Positions 6,801 through 14,540 of a stretch of DNA of 14,614 nucleotides are shown here, piece by piece (positions within the stretch are counted from its first letter, which is position 1; every line of letters starts with the position of its first letter). Below the pieces are notes generated by a model. The model was not told the DNA's origin and made no database searches. It worked only from the letters and a program-made list of their open reading frames with translations. This stretch comes from JAMOBE01 sp039908285 (GTDB lineage: Bacteria > Pseudomonadota > Alphaproteobacteria > Rhodospirillales > Rhodospirillaceae), in contig JAMOBE010000094.1 of NCBI GenBank assembly GCA_039908285.1, forward strand, positions 1 to 14,614. Direction: 5' to 3'. A program made the position numbers and the translations under genes.

Positions 6801-7630
6801 TCGCCATGACGGCCAATGCCATGGCCGGTGACAGGGAGATGTGCCTCGATGCGGGCATGCAGGATCATATCGGCAAGCCGATCAATCCCGACGAGATGTT
6901 CGCAACCATGGCCCGCTGGATAAAACCGGCGTCACCACGGCCCCTTACCCGGGACTCCGGGGCGAAAGACGACGCTCGTCCCGCCGAACCGGATGGCGCC
7001 TCCGAGCCACCCACCATTGCCGGTGTCGATACCGGAGCCGGCCTGGCCCGCATGGGCGGCAACCTGAAAAGTTACCTGGGCCTGCTGGCCAAGTTCCGCA
7101 CCAACCAGGGAGCGGCGGTGGAAGCTTTCCGAACGGCTCTCGATGCGGCGGACACGGAAACGGCGGAGCGGATTGTCCATACGCTGAAAGGAGTCGCCGG
7201 CACCATCGGGGCCAGCGAGCTTCAGGCCAAAGCGGCAATCCTGGAGCGGGCCATCAAGAACAACGAAGACCGGATAAGCATCGATACAACATTGGCGGAG
7301 ATGGCGATAATACTTACACGAGTTTGCGAGGCCATAGACGCAGCACCTGCCATAAGAACATCCAATAATAGGCCATCACGAATTTCTGACGGAGAGACAG
7401 ATCAGACCACAAGCGAACGCAATAAACTGATAGCGACGGCGCTTGGCCAACTGTCAGTATTCGATTCGTCCGTGGACAAGACCATGGATGCGTTGATGTG
7501 CTTGCCTTTGTCCGCGGACATGTCAGACTGGCTCGCCGCGGTTGGCGCGAAGATCGCCCAGTACGATTTCGATGGGGCGGCACAGGAGATGAAGGAAGGG
7601 GCCGAGCGCTTCGGTATCCTTGTGGGGTGA
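3890..7630 (+). CDS. Transmembrane hybrid histidine kinase (Cache-HAMP-PAS-HisKA-HATPase-REC-REC-HPt)
   Basis: This 1246-residue inner-membrane phosphorelay kinase has the BarA/TorS style. ATG 3890 follows GGAGAAGGG; the frame is open further upstream only as overlap with the previous gene. An Arg-rich cytoplasmic start precedes TM1 (about 30-50). A periplasmic Cache-like sensor (about 55-262, with VSLVDYDGTQVF) is closed by TM2 (about 265-288), followed by HAMP (to about 345) and PAS (365-485, ending TDITERK). The dimerisation box has H507 (SHEIRTPMNAIIG). The ATPase shows N (INLTSNAVKF), G1 (DTGIGM) and G2 (GTGLGLT) boxes. REC1 has D749-D750, D798 and K852; REC2 has E900-D901 and D944. The HPt has H1097 (HTLKGVAGTIG). 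A C-terminal tail of about 120 residues follows. It probably senses the fused binding protein encoded just upstream, as TorS senses TorT. DNA encoding the distal Cache half is unusually AT-rich. Confidence 0.93.
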   Translation: MQHVSDTGHGGRSEQRRRSLKRRLVRQISGVQAAILLVMTVVVIGLMARQIKALQQNDLEKLGFQEMMRFEQRIAYLVETVDRLAENSLVTNGLVDPQGRNTYLPKLIDNFRINRDVAGVSLVDYDGTQVFTTDENLPGFNEFPPLRQALAMNRNSIVLTPSGNQIIMVAPIANFNTTQGALIVIFDLESLAGRVFADQDDHYEQIVIGDVVSGQKVIYSQFASDENDYVIKSILTDNSMPNLRHLNVTLNVGVFNSNFYAPIREMLYTLILLGVLAIGAAVGIAMRIGNGIARPVLNLCDKITRIGNNDRSITCCPVGTNDELEDLAAAFDCRTAELWAIHDSLEQRVAQQTQELRSANDTLNFLKFALDEHAIVSSTDVKGRITYVNDRLCTISGFARDELIGRNHRIIKSNEHTRDFYRTMWRTIARGKVWQGEVKNIKKDGGFYWVNATIVPFLNERGKPFMYISIRTDITERKRMEAKLSAALDDANAAVRAKSEFLANMSHEIRTPMNAIIGLSHLCLQTQLTGRQKDYIRKVYLSANALLRIINDILDFSKIEAGRLDMESIDFTLEEVLGSMASMMGLKAQEKRLEFLVETAEDIPATLVGDPLRLGQVLINLTSNAVKFTEKGEVAVETRVLERGTDYIRLEFTVRDTGIGMTPEQQAGLFQAFSQADSSITRKYGGTGLGLTISQRLIEMMGGSIRAESEPGKGSRFIFDVRLGVSDRVVEKTLLPTSDLRGMKVLAVDDNESALNVVGDYLASFTFKVTKARDGKEAIIAVQEAEMSGAPFDLLVIDYMMPELDGISAATRIRHELGLTRPPVMIMATAYGEEEVVRRAVSEAQIDGFLVKPINQSLLFETIMEAFGKSTSGGHRHAVVSGNIKDIEHALSGARILVAEDNEINQQVALELLEQANITVVIAENGRRAIDLICQEPFDGVLMDLQMPVMDGLTATREIRKDPRFADLPILAMTANAMAGDREMCLDAGMQDHIGKPINPDEMFATMARWIKPASPRPLTRDSGAKDDARPAEPDGASEPPTIAGVDTGAGLARMGGNLKSYLGLLAKFRTNQGAAVEAFRTALDAADTETAERIVHTLKGVAGTIGASELQAKAAILERAIKNNEDRISIDTTLAEMAIILTRVCEAIDAAPAIRTSNNRPSRISDGETDQTTSERNKLIATALGQLSVFDSSVDKTMDALMCLPLSADMSDWLAAVGAKIAQYDFDGAAQEMKEGAERFGILVG

Positions 7631-10600
7631 TGAGAATGGACGATGCGTCTCGCAGGGCCTGCATTCTGATTGTCGATGATGCGACGGAAAACCTTGATGT
7701 CCTCAAGAATGCCTTGATGGACGACTACATCGTGCGCCCGGCCAAGAACGGGGCGTTGGCGTTGCGGCTGGCCGCGATGGATCCACAGCCCGATATCATC
7801 CTGCTCGACATCATGATGCCAGACATGGACGGCTACGAAGTCTGCCGCCAGTTGAAGCGAGATATCGCTACCCGGGATATTCCGGTTATCTTTGCCACCG
7901 CCAAGTCGGATGATCAGGATGAGTTGAAGGGACTGGAACTGGGGGCCGTGGATTACATCACCAAGCCAATCAGCTTTCCCATTTTGAAATCGCGGATAAA
8001 AACCTATTTGGCCCTCCGCCAGATCAACCAGGATATGGAGGCCAAGAATAGGCGGCTCTACGAGATCAATGAAAAATTGAGTGATAGTCTGGATCAACTT
8101 TCCGCGTCCGAGGAACGGTTTCGCGTTCTCGTGCAAACCATTCCAGACATCGTCTACAAGATCGACGACGAAGGGCGCTTTACCTTCTTGAATAAATCGG
8201 TGGAGCGCCTGGGGTATCACCAGTCCGACCTGATTGGAAGACACTTCACCGAAATCATTTACAGCGCCGACATCAGGGACGCCAGCCTGGACAAGGTTCT
8301 GGAAAGAATTGGAAAGGGGACAACAAACCCGGATCAAAAGGTTTTTGACGAACGCCGAACCGACAAGCGCATGACGATCGGGCTGCAAATCCGGTTGAAA
8401 ACAAAGTCAGGCGGTGTCGCCGAGCTTGCCGAGGTAAAAAGCATTGATCACTCGACAATCAATGTCGAGGTGAACAGTACGGGATTGTATGGAGATCTTG
8501 GAAGCGGAACGACTACCCGCACGAGAACATATGTCGGAACCGTTGGTGTCATCCGGGATGTTACCGAACGGACGAAAGCCCAGAATGCGCTTATGGCGGA
8601 ACGGAAGCTTCTCAAGGAGCTGATCGATTCCGTACCCTTGCCGATTTTCTTTATCCAGAGTGGTGGAGAACTGATTTTTTCCAATGAGGCATTTCGACAG
8701 TTCAATCACCTCGGCCGCGATGACGTGACGGGCACGCACATCGCTACACTTTTCAATGATGAAGATGGTCAAGAAATTGAGCAGATCCTGACAGATATTC
8801 GTGCCGATGATACGAATAAGAGATTCTCGAACGTGATTACAATAGCTTCAAAAGAAGGTGTTCGCCGCACAATAAAGATTATGCTTTCAAAATTTATCGG
8901 AACCGACCAATCGGACTCCTCTCTCATCGGCGTGATGGTCGATGTTACGGAGGAAAATGCCTACACGGAACTGCTGATCAAGGCCCGGCAGTTTGCGGAG
9001 GAGGCCAGTCGTGTCAAGAGCGATTTCCTGGCCAACATGAGCCATGAAATCCGGACCCCCATGAACGCCATCATCGGTCTGACCAGGCTGTGTCTCAGGA
9101 CCGAGCTGACCGACAAGCAGCGGGATTACCTGAGCAAGACCATTGCGTCGGCCGAGGCCCTGCTTGGGATCATCAATGACATTCTGGATTTTTCAAAAAT
9201 CGAGGCCGGCAAGCTTGATATCGAGTTGATACCGTTCAACCTCGATAGAGTACTTGATAACGTTGCTGTTGTGATGTCTGGCAAGACGGAGCATAAATCT
9301 CTTGAGCTTCTTTTCTTCCACTCCCCGGACGTACCAAGGAACCTCGTCGGTGACCCACTTCGTGTGGGACAGATCCTGTCAAATCTGATCAGCAACGCGA
9401 TCAAGTTCACCGAAGCGGGCGAGGTTGTTCTGTCCGTCCAGCTACTTGCCCGGACGGATGCGACGGTCAGACTGGAGTTTTCGGTCCGGGACACCGGGAT
9501 CGGCATGACGCCGGAGCAGATGCAACGGCTGTTCAAGTCCTTTTCGCAGGCGGATACATCGACGACGCGGAAATTCGGGGGCACCGGTCTTGGCCTCGCC
9601 ATTTCCAAGCAACTGGTCGAAATGATGGGGGGGGCGATTGGTGTTGACAGCACGCCCGGCGTGGGCAGCGTGTTCACCTTTTCGCTTCCCTTTGAGGTGG
9701 CTGGGCAAAGTGAACACACCACGCTTGTTCCGGCCTCTGATTTGCGTGATCTTCGCGTCGTGATCGTTGACGACAACCTCGCCTCCGCTGAGATCCTGCG
9801 GAACTATCTTGACACCTTCTCATTCCAGAGCCGTTACTACGGAAGCGGGGAGGAGGCACTCGCCGCGCTGGCGGCCGACACGAACGGCGTCGACCTGATA
9901 CTGATGGACTGGGTCATGCCGGGACTCAATGGACTGGAAACCGCCGAGCGCATAAAGAGGGACCTGTTCCCCGACCGTCCTCCGAAAATCATTCTGCTCA
10001 CCGCCTTCGGGCGGGATGACGTTTCTCACGAGCCGGGTGCGGAGTGCCTGGACAATATCCTGAGCAAGCCGGTCAATCCGTCGGTGCTGTTTGATGCGAT
10101 CATGATGGCGTTCGGAGAAAAGCCATCGCAAATTCATGCGGCAGGCGGGAGCGGTGGCGACTACATGCTGCGACCGATTCAGGGGGCACGGATATTGCTG
10201 GTCGAGGACAACGAGGTCAACCAGCAAGTCGCCACCGAACTATTGCAACAGGCGCGGTTTGTCGTGGACGTGGCAAACCACGGTCTTGAGGCGATCGAGA
10301 TGCTGGAGCCGGGGCGCTATGACTGTGTGCTGATGGACATGCAGATGCCGGTCATGGATGGACTGGAGGCGACGCGCCGAATTCGCGCCGACGAACGCTT
10401 CACCGCTTTGCCGATTCTCGCCATGACCGCCAATGCCATGAAGGCGGATCGCCAGCGTACCTTTGAAGCCGGCATGAACGACCACATCACCAAACCGATC
10501 AAGCCGGACGAATTGTTCGACGCATTGCTTCGCTGGATCCCGGCCGGAGAACGCCTCTTGCCGGAACGATACGTTGCGTCGAACCCGGACGCCGACGACA

Positions 10601-11235
10601 CCGCAAGTCCACCCTTCATTTCGGGACTCGACACGGCGGACGGGATCGCCCGAATGGCGGGCAATGTGGGGGCCTATAGACGGCTCCTGGTCAAATTTGC
10701 CGACAACCAGGTGAACACCGCGGTGAACATTCGCGACGCGCTGGCTCGTGGTGATGGCGAAGTGGCCGTGCGGCTGGCTCACACGCTGAAGGGCGTGGCC
10801 GGGAATATCGGCGCGACGGCGTTGCATCCGCTCGCCCGGGATTTGGAAGCGGCCCTGATCGGCGGTGGCACGGCTCAGCTTGATGGATTGGTTGCCGCAA
10901 CCGGGGACGAATTGGCGCGACTCATCACCGCCATCGATTCCACGCGGCAACAGCCGGACCGCGTGGTCGGCCAGACGCTGGGGGCGGCAGACCTTCTCGA
11001 CCGGTTGCGCGAACTGCGGGAACTTCTGTCGCAATACGATTCCGAGGCCGAGGACCTGTTGTCGGCGATTCTGGCTCAAGTCTCGGACGCCGCCCTTCTC
11101 CAATCCCTCAAGACGCTCTACAATCATGTGTCGCGCGACGATTTCGACGGTGCACTCGCGGCCCTTGATGTCTTGATCGGAGATATTGCCGGGCCGGATG
11201 AGGGGGGGCCTGATGGGGTACGATCCGAAACATAA
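7630..11235 (+). CDS. Soluble hybrid histidine kinase (REC-PAS-PAS-HisKA-HATPase-REC-REC-HPt)
   Basis: This 1201-residue cytoplasmic phosphorelay kinase has no membrane segment. Its ATG at 7630 overlaps the previous stop (TGATG), which indicates translational coupling; ATG 7636 is an alternative. N-terminal REC: phospho-acceptor D60 in LLDIMMPDMDG. PAS1 lies at about 158-318, with a long variable loop before VIRDVTERTKAQ, and PAS2 at about 322-445. The dimerisation box has H472 (SHEIRTPMNAIIG). The ATPase has NLISNAIKF, DTGIGM and GTGLGLA boxes. REC2 has D714-D715 and D760; REC3 has E859-D860 and D903; HPt has H1051 (HTLKGVAGNIG). A C-terminal tail resembles that of the preceding kinase. From HisKA to the tail the two proteins are clearly paralogous; the N-terminal input modules differ. 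The extra N-terminal REC suggests that it takes a phosphoryl group from the upstream relay (inference). Confidence 0.93.
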   Translation: MRMDDASRRACILIVDDATENLDVLKNALMDDYIVRPAKNGALALRLAAMDPQPDIILLDIMMPDMDGYEVCRQLKRDIATRDIPVIFATAKSDDQDELKGLELGAVDYITKPISFPILKSRIKTYLALRQINQDMEAKNRRLYEINEKLSDSLDQLSASEERFRVLVQTIPDIVYKIDDEGRFTFLNKSVERLGYHQSDLIGRHFTEIIYSADIRDASLDKVLERIGKGTTNPDQKVFDERRTDKRMTIGLQIRLKTKSGGVAELAEVKSIDHSTINVEVNSTGLYGDLGSGTTTRTRTYVGTVGVIRDVTERTKAQNALMAERKLLKELIDSVPLPIFFIQSGGELIFSNEAFRQFNHLGRDDVTGTHIATLFNDEDGQEIEQILTDIRADDTNKRFSNVITIASKEGVRRTIKIMLSKFIGTDQSDSSLIGVMVDVTEENAYTELLIKARQFAEEASRVKSDFLANMSHEIRTPMNAIIGLTRLCLRTELTDKQRDYLSKTIASAEALLGIINDILDFSKIEAGKLDIELIPFNLDRVLDNVAVVMSGKTEHKSLELLFFHSPDVPRNLVGDPLRVGQILSNLISNAIKFTEAGEVVLSVQLLARTDATVRLEFSVRDTGIGMTPEQMQRLFKSFSQADTSTTRKFGGTGLGLAISKQLVEMMGGAIGVDSTPGVGSVFTFSLPFEVAGQSEHTTLVPASDLRDLRVVIVDDNLASAEILRNYLDTFSFQSRYYGSGEEALAALAADTNGVDLILMDWVMPGLNGLETAERIKRDLFPDRPPKIILLTAFGRDDVSHEPGAECLDNILSKPVNPSVLFDAIMMAFGEKPSQIHAAGGSGGDYMLRPIQGARILLVEDNEVNQQVATELLQQARFVVDVANHGLEAIEMLEPGRYDCVLMDMQMPVMDGLEATRRIRADERFTALPILAMTANAMKADRQRTFEAGMNDHITKPIKPDELFDALLRWIPAGERLLPERYVASNPDADDTASPPFISGLDTADGIARMAGNVGAYRRLLVKFADNQVNTAVNIRDALARGDGEVAVRLAHTLKGVAGNIGATALHPLARDLEAALIGGGTAQLDGLVAATGDELARLITAIDSTRQQPDRVVGQTLGAADLLDRLRELRELLSQYDSEAEDLLSAILAQVSDAALLQSLKTLYNHVSRDDFDGALAALDVLIGDIAGPDEGGPDGVRSET

Positions 11236-12370
11236 AAGGACGGTTCTGGCGGTCGATGACGCCACGGAAAACCTGGACGTCATCAAGTCGATCCTGGTTC
11301 CCGATTACACCGTCAAGCGGGCAAACTCCGGCGCCCTGGCTTTGAGGATCGCCGAGACTCAGCCGCCGGATCTGATCCTTCTTGACATCATGATGCCGGA
11401 TATGGATGGCTACGAGGTCTGCCGCGAACTCAAGGCCCGCGAGGCCACCCGGGATATACCGGTCATCTTTGTCACCGCGATGAGCCACACCGACGATGAG
11501 GCTCACGGGCTCGACCTGGGCGCCGTCGATTATATTGCCAAGCCCATCCGCCCCCCGATCCTTCGCGCACGCGTCCGCAACCACATCGCCATGGCGGAAG
11601 GGGTCAAGCAGCTTGCCGCGCAAAACAGGGCTTTGATCGACGCCGCGCGGCTGCGCGAGGACGTCGAGCACATCACGCGCCACGATTTGAAGGGTCCATT
11701 GACAGTCATTATCGGAGCGCCTCAGTACCTGTTGATGCAGGACGGGCTGTCTGACAAACAACGCGAGACCATAAAGATCATCGAGGAATCAGGATACTTG
11801 ATGCTTGGCATGATCAACCGGTCGCTTGATCTGTTCAAGATGGAAAACGGGATCTACGAGTTCAAGCCGGAGCGGGTTGACCTGCTTGCCGTCATGCGTA
11901 GGGTCATGGCGGAGCTGGCAAGCGTGGTTTCGGCGAAACATTTGCAAACCGACATTCGGGTCGACCGCCGCGCGGCGGAGGAGAGCGATCAGGTGCTGGC
12001 CTTGGCGGAGCCGCTCCTCTGCCATTCGATGTTCTCGAACCTGTGCAGGAATGCCATCGAAGCATCCCCCCATGGGGACACACTCTTCATCGCGTTCGAT
12101 CGAGGCGCCGCCATCGTAACTTCGATCGACAATGGCGGCGAAATCCCTCCGGCGATCCGCGATCGTTTTTTCGAGAAATTCGTGACGGCGGGGAAGAAGA
12201 ACGGCACGGGTCTTGGCACCTACTCCGCCATGCTGGTCGCCCGAACGCAGAACGGCGCCATCGCCGTTGATACTTCGGTTCCCGGGCGCACCTGCCTGCG
12301 TGTGACCCTGGGCGCTGCCGGCGACGATGCCGGGACAGACGAACAATTTCAGGGGAAAGTTTCCGTATGA
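11213..12370 (+). CDS. Response regulator-histidine kinase fusion (REC-HisKA-HATPase, HDLK type)
   Basis: This 385-residue soluble protein overlaps the previous gene by 23 nt. ATG 11213 follows AGGGGGGG closely; ATG 11198 and TTG 11186 are in frame but lack a good ribosome-binding site. The REC domain (about 6-125) has phospho-acceptor D58 in LLDIMMPDMDG and the YIAKP lysine motif. A helical linker leads to the phospho-donor box ITRHDLKGPL with H157, where Asp rather than Glu follows His, a variant common in such kinases. The ATPase has an N box (SNLCRNAIEA), a G1-like IDNGGEIP, an F box (RFFEKFVTAGK) and G2 (GTGLGTYSAML). It has no sensor domain, so the REC is the only visible input. Gene order makes the two large hybrid kinases likely phosphodonors (inference). 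It differs from the kinase at 437 in its H box and ATPase and is not a simple duplicate of it. Confidence 0.92.
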   Translation: MGYDPKHKRTVLAVDDATENLDVIKSILVPDYTVKRANSGALALRIAETQPPDLILLDIMMPDMDGYEVCRELKAREATRDIPVIFVTAMSHTDDEAHGLDLGAVDYIAKPIRPPILRARVRNHIAMAEGVKQLAAQNRALIDAARLREDVEHITRHDLKGPLTVIIGAPQYLLMQDGLSDKQRETIKIIEESGYLMLGMINRSLDLFKMENGIYEFKPERVDLLAVMRRVMAELASVVSAKHLQTDIRVDRRAAEESDQVLALAEPLLCHSMFSNLCRNAIEASPHGDTLFIAFDRGAAIVTSIDNGGEIPPAIRDRFFEKFVTAGKKNGTGLGTYSAMLVARTQNGAIAVDTSVPGRTCLRVTLGAAGDDAGTDEQFQGKVSV

Positions 12371-13455
12371 CCAATGAGACGGAGAGAAAGAAGGTCATTC
12401 TGGCGGTTGACGACGCACCGGAAAACCTTGACGTGATCAAATCCATCCTTGTCCCCGAGTATACCGTCAAGAGGGCTCCGAACGGCCCACTGGCCCTGAA
12501 GATCGCCGAATCCCAGGCGCCCGACCTGATTCTTCTTGATATTCTGATGCCGGAGATGGATGGCTTTGAAGTCTGTCTGCGGCTCAAAGCCAACCCGGCG
12601 ACCAGGGCTATTCCGGTGGTGTTCGTATCGGCTCTGACAGAATCCGTGGACGAACAGCGAGGCTTTGCCGTCGGCGCGGTCGACTACATCAACAAGCCCT
12701 TCCGGCCCGAACTGGTCATGGCGCGCGTGCGAACTCACCTGGAGATGAAGGCATACAGAGACGATCTGGAAAGACTGGTCGAGGAACGCACCCGCGCCCT
12801 GTCGCGCACCCAGGATGCCACCATCTTCACCGTCGCCAACCTGGCGGAAACCCGAGATCCCGAAACCGGGGCCCACATCATGCGCACGCAACACTACGTA
12901 AAGGCGTTGGCGCAGTATCTGAGCGCGTCTCCCCACCACGCAAGCACCCTCACCGCCTCCAACATCGATCTGTTGTTCAAATCGGCCCCTCTGCACGATA
13001 TCGGCAAGGTGGGCATACCGGACCATATACTGCTGAAGCCGGGCAAGCTGACGCCCGAGGAATTCGAACAGATGAAGACGCATACCGTCACGGGCTGGGA
13101 AACACTGAACAAGACCGAGCAGCGTTTCGGATCGGACTCCTTTCTGCGCTATGCATGCGAGATCAGCCTGACCCATCATGAAAAATGGGATGGCAGCGGC
13201 TACCCGCATAAACTGGCGGGAGACGCGATTCCCCTGTCGGGCCGGCTGATGGCGGTCGCCGACGTCTACGACGCCCTGACCAGCGCCCGGCCCTACAAGA
13301 AACCCTTCACCCACGAGGCGGCAAAGACGATGATCGTCGACGGCCGCGGCAAGCATTTCGACCCGGAGGTCGTTGACGCCTTCCTGGCCCTTGAGGACGA
13401 GTTCCTGGAAATCTACCGCCGTATCAATGACGAGAACGGAGCCGGAGGCGAATGA
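12367..13455 (+). CDS. Response regulator with HD-GYP domain, c-di-GMP phosphodiesterase (RpfG type)
   Basis: This 362-residue response regulator has the layout of RpfG-like proteins, which hydrolyse cyclic di-GMP to pGpG or GMP. ATG 12367 overlaps the previous TGA (ATGA) after AGGGGAAAG. The REC domain has phospho-acceptor D58 in LLDILMPEMDG and the YINKPF motif. A coiled-coil linker (LERLVEERTRALSRTQDA) leads to the HD-GYP domain (about 155-345). There the early ETGAHIMRTQHYV helix, the metal-binding pair H210-D211 in HDIGKVGIPD, HTVTGWE, and HHEKWDGSGYP with G278-Y279-P280 are all intact. All visible catalytic motifs are present, so activity is expected. It is the only gene in the window with a recognisable effector output. 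Phosphorylation by the neighbouring relay should tune it (inference). Confidence 0.95.
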   Translation: MTNETERKKVILAVDDAPENLDVIKSILVPEYTVKRAPNGPLALKIAESQAPDLILLDILMPEMDGFEVCLRLKANPATRAIPVVFVSALTESVDEQRGFAVGAVDYINKPFRPELVMARVRTHLEMKAYRDDLERLVEERTRALSRTQDATIFTVANLAETRDPETGAHIMRTQHYVKALAQYLSASPHHASTLTASNIDLLFKSAPLHDIGKVGIPDHILLKPGKLTPEEFEQMKTHTVTGWETLNKTEQRFGSDSFLRYACEISLTHHEKWDGSGYPHKLAGDAIPLSGRLMAVADVYDALTSARPYKKPFTHEAAKTMIVDGRGKHFDPEVVDAFLALEDEFLEIYRRINDENGAGGE

Positions 13456-14540
13456 CTTACGTGACGGACCAGTATCGAGGACGCAGGCGAACGATTCTGG
13501 CGGTGGACGATTCCCCTGAGGACCTCGACGTCATAAGGTCTATTCTCGTTCCAGAATATACGGTCAAGAGGGCCGCAAGCGGCTCAATGGCCTTGAAGAT
13601 CGCTGAGACGCAGCCGCCGGATCTGATTCTCCTCGATGTCATGATGCCCGACATGAATGGTTACGACGTCTGCCGACGTCTGAAAGGCAGCAAGGCCACG
13701 CAGGATATCCCAGTCATTTTCGTCACGGCAAAGGACCAGACCGAAGACGAACTCCAGGGACTGGACCTGGGCGCAATCGACTATATCGCCAAGCCCCTTC
13801 GGACACCGGTCCTGCGCTCCCGCATTCGCAATCACCTCGCTCTTGCGGACGCCATAAAGCAGCAGCGACTGGCTAACGAACGGCACCGCCTGCTCATCGA
13901 TACCTCTCCGGACGCGATCCTGATCTGCTCGGTGGAAAGGGTCATGTTCATCAATGAGGCGGCGAAACGACTGTGCATTGATCCCAGAGTTGAGCTGATG
14001 GGACGGGAATTCGCAACTCTGTTCACGTCACGTCACGTCCCACACGTGGGGACGCTGATCGAAGGTGTGATCTCCGGCACCCGACAATCCGGCGCAATCG
14101 ATGCACAAATGCGGACCCGCGACGGTTTGCTCATTGATGTCGAAATCGTCGCCCTCGCCATCGATCACGAAGGGGGCAGGGCGGCGGAGGTGATCGTCCA
14201 TGACCTTTCCGCGCGTCGCGATGCCGACCACTTCCGGACCATGACGGCGGTGGTTTTCAATGGATCCGCCGAGGCCATGATTGTGACGGATGCCGAGACC
14301 CGCGTTCAATTGGTCAATGCCGCATTCACGGAGATCACCGGATATCTGCCAGAGGAAGTCATCGGGCAGACACCGCGCATACTTTCGTCTGGCAGGCATC
14401 CTCCGGAATTCTACGAAGGCATGTGGCAGGCCATTCTGACGAAAGGGCGTTGGATTGGCGATGTCTGGAACCGCCGCAAGAACGGAGACGTTTACGCTCA
14501 GCCATCCCCTCATTTTAGACCACCGCAAAGGTTTCAGTGA
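13452..14540 (+). CDS. Response regulator REC-PAS-PAS, 3' end disrupted (output domain lost)
   Basis: ATG 13452 overlaps the previous TGA (ATGA) after GGAGG. The REC domain has phospho-acceptor D62 in LLDVMMPDMNG and the YIAKP motif. PAS1 lies at about 139-256, ending VIVHDLSARRD. PAS2 starts at about 262 with VFNGSAEAMIVTDAE and runs through GRWIGDVWNRRKNGDVYA. In homologous PAS domains this is followed by a segment like EWLSI and a C-terminal DIT. Here homology stops at about residue 349 (nt 14497-14501), and the frame runs through unrelated residues (PSPHFRPPQRFQ) to TGA 14538-14540. The PAS subtype with WNRRKNG very often precedes GGDEF or GGDEF-EAL domains, so a diguanylate cyclase or phosphodiesterase output may have been lost; a kinase is also possible. 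The REC remains intact and could act as a phosphate sink. Confidence 0.85.
   Translation: MTYVTDQYRGRRRTILAVDDSPEDLDVIRSILVPEYTVKRAASGSMALKIAETQPPDLILLDVMMPDMNGYDVCRRLKGSKATQDIPVIFVTAKDQTEDELQGLDLGAIDYIAKPLRTPVLRSRIRNHLALADAIKQQRLANERHRLLIDTSPDAILICSVERVMFINEAAKRLCIDPRVELMGREFATLFTSRHVPHVGTLIEGVISGTRQSGAIDAQMRTRDGLLIDVEIVALAIDHEGGRAAEVIVHDLSARRDADHFRTMTAVVFNGSAEAMIVTDAETRVQLVNAAFTEITGYLPEEVIGQTPRILSSGRHPPEFYEGMWQAILTKGRWIGDVWNRRKNGDVYAQPSPHFRPPQRFQ

Noticed and set aside
7402..8388. A 328-codon minus-strand frame across the junction of the two large kinases
   Set aside because: It covers the coupled TGATG junction and the N-terminal REC of the second kinase, with no domain of its own.
10240..11286. 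A 348-codon minus-strand frame opposite REC3 and HPt
   Set aside because: It is the antisense shadow of clear plus-strand motifs (MDMQMPVMDG, HTLKGVAGNIG).
12349..13356. A 335-codon minus-strand frame opposite the HD-GYP gene
   Set aside because: The plus strand has full REC and HD-GYP motifs; the antisense translation is low-complexity and unlike any family.
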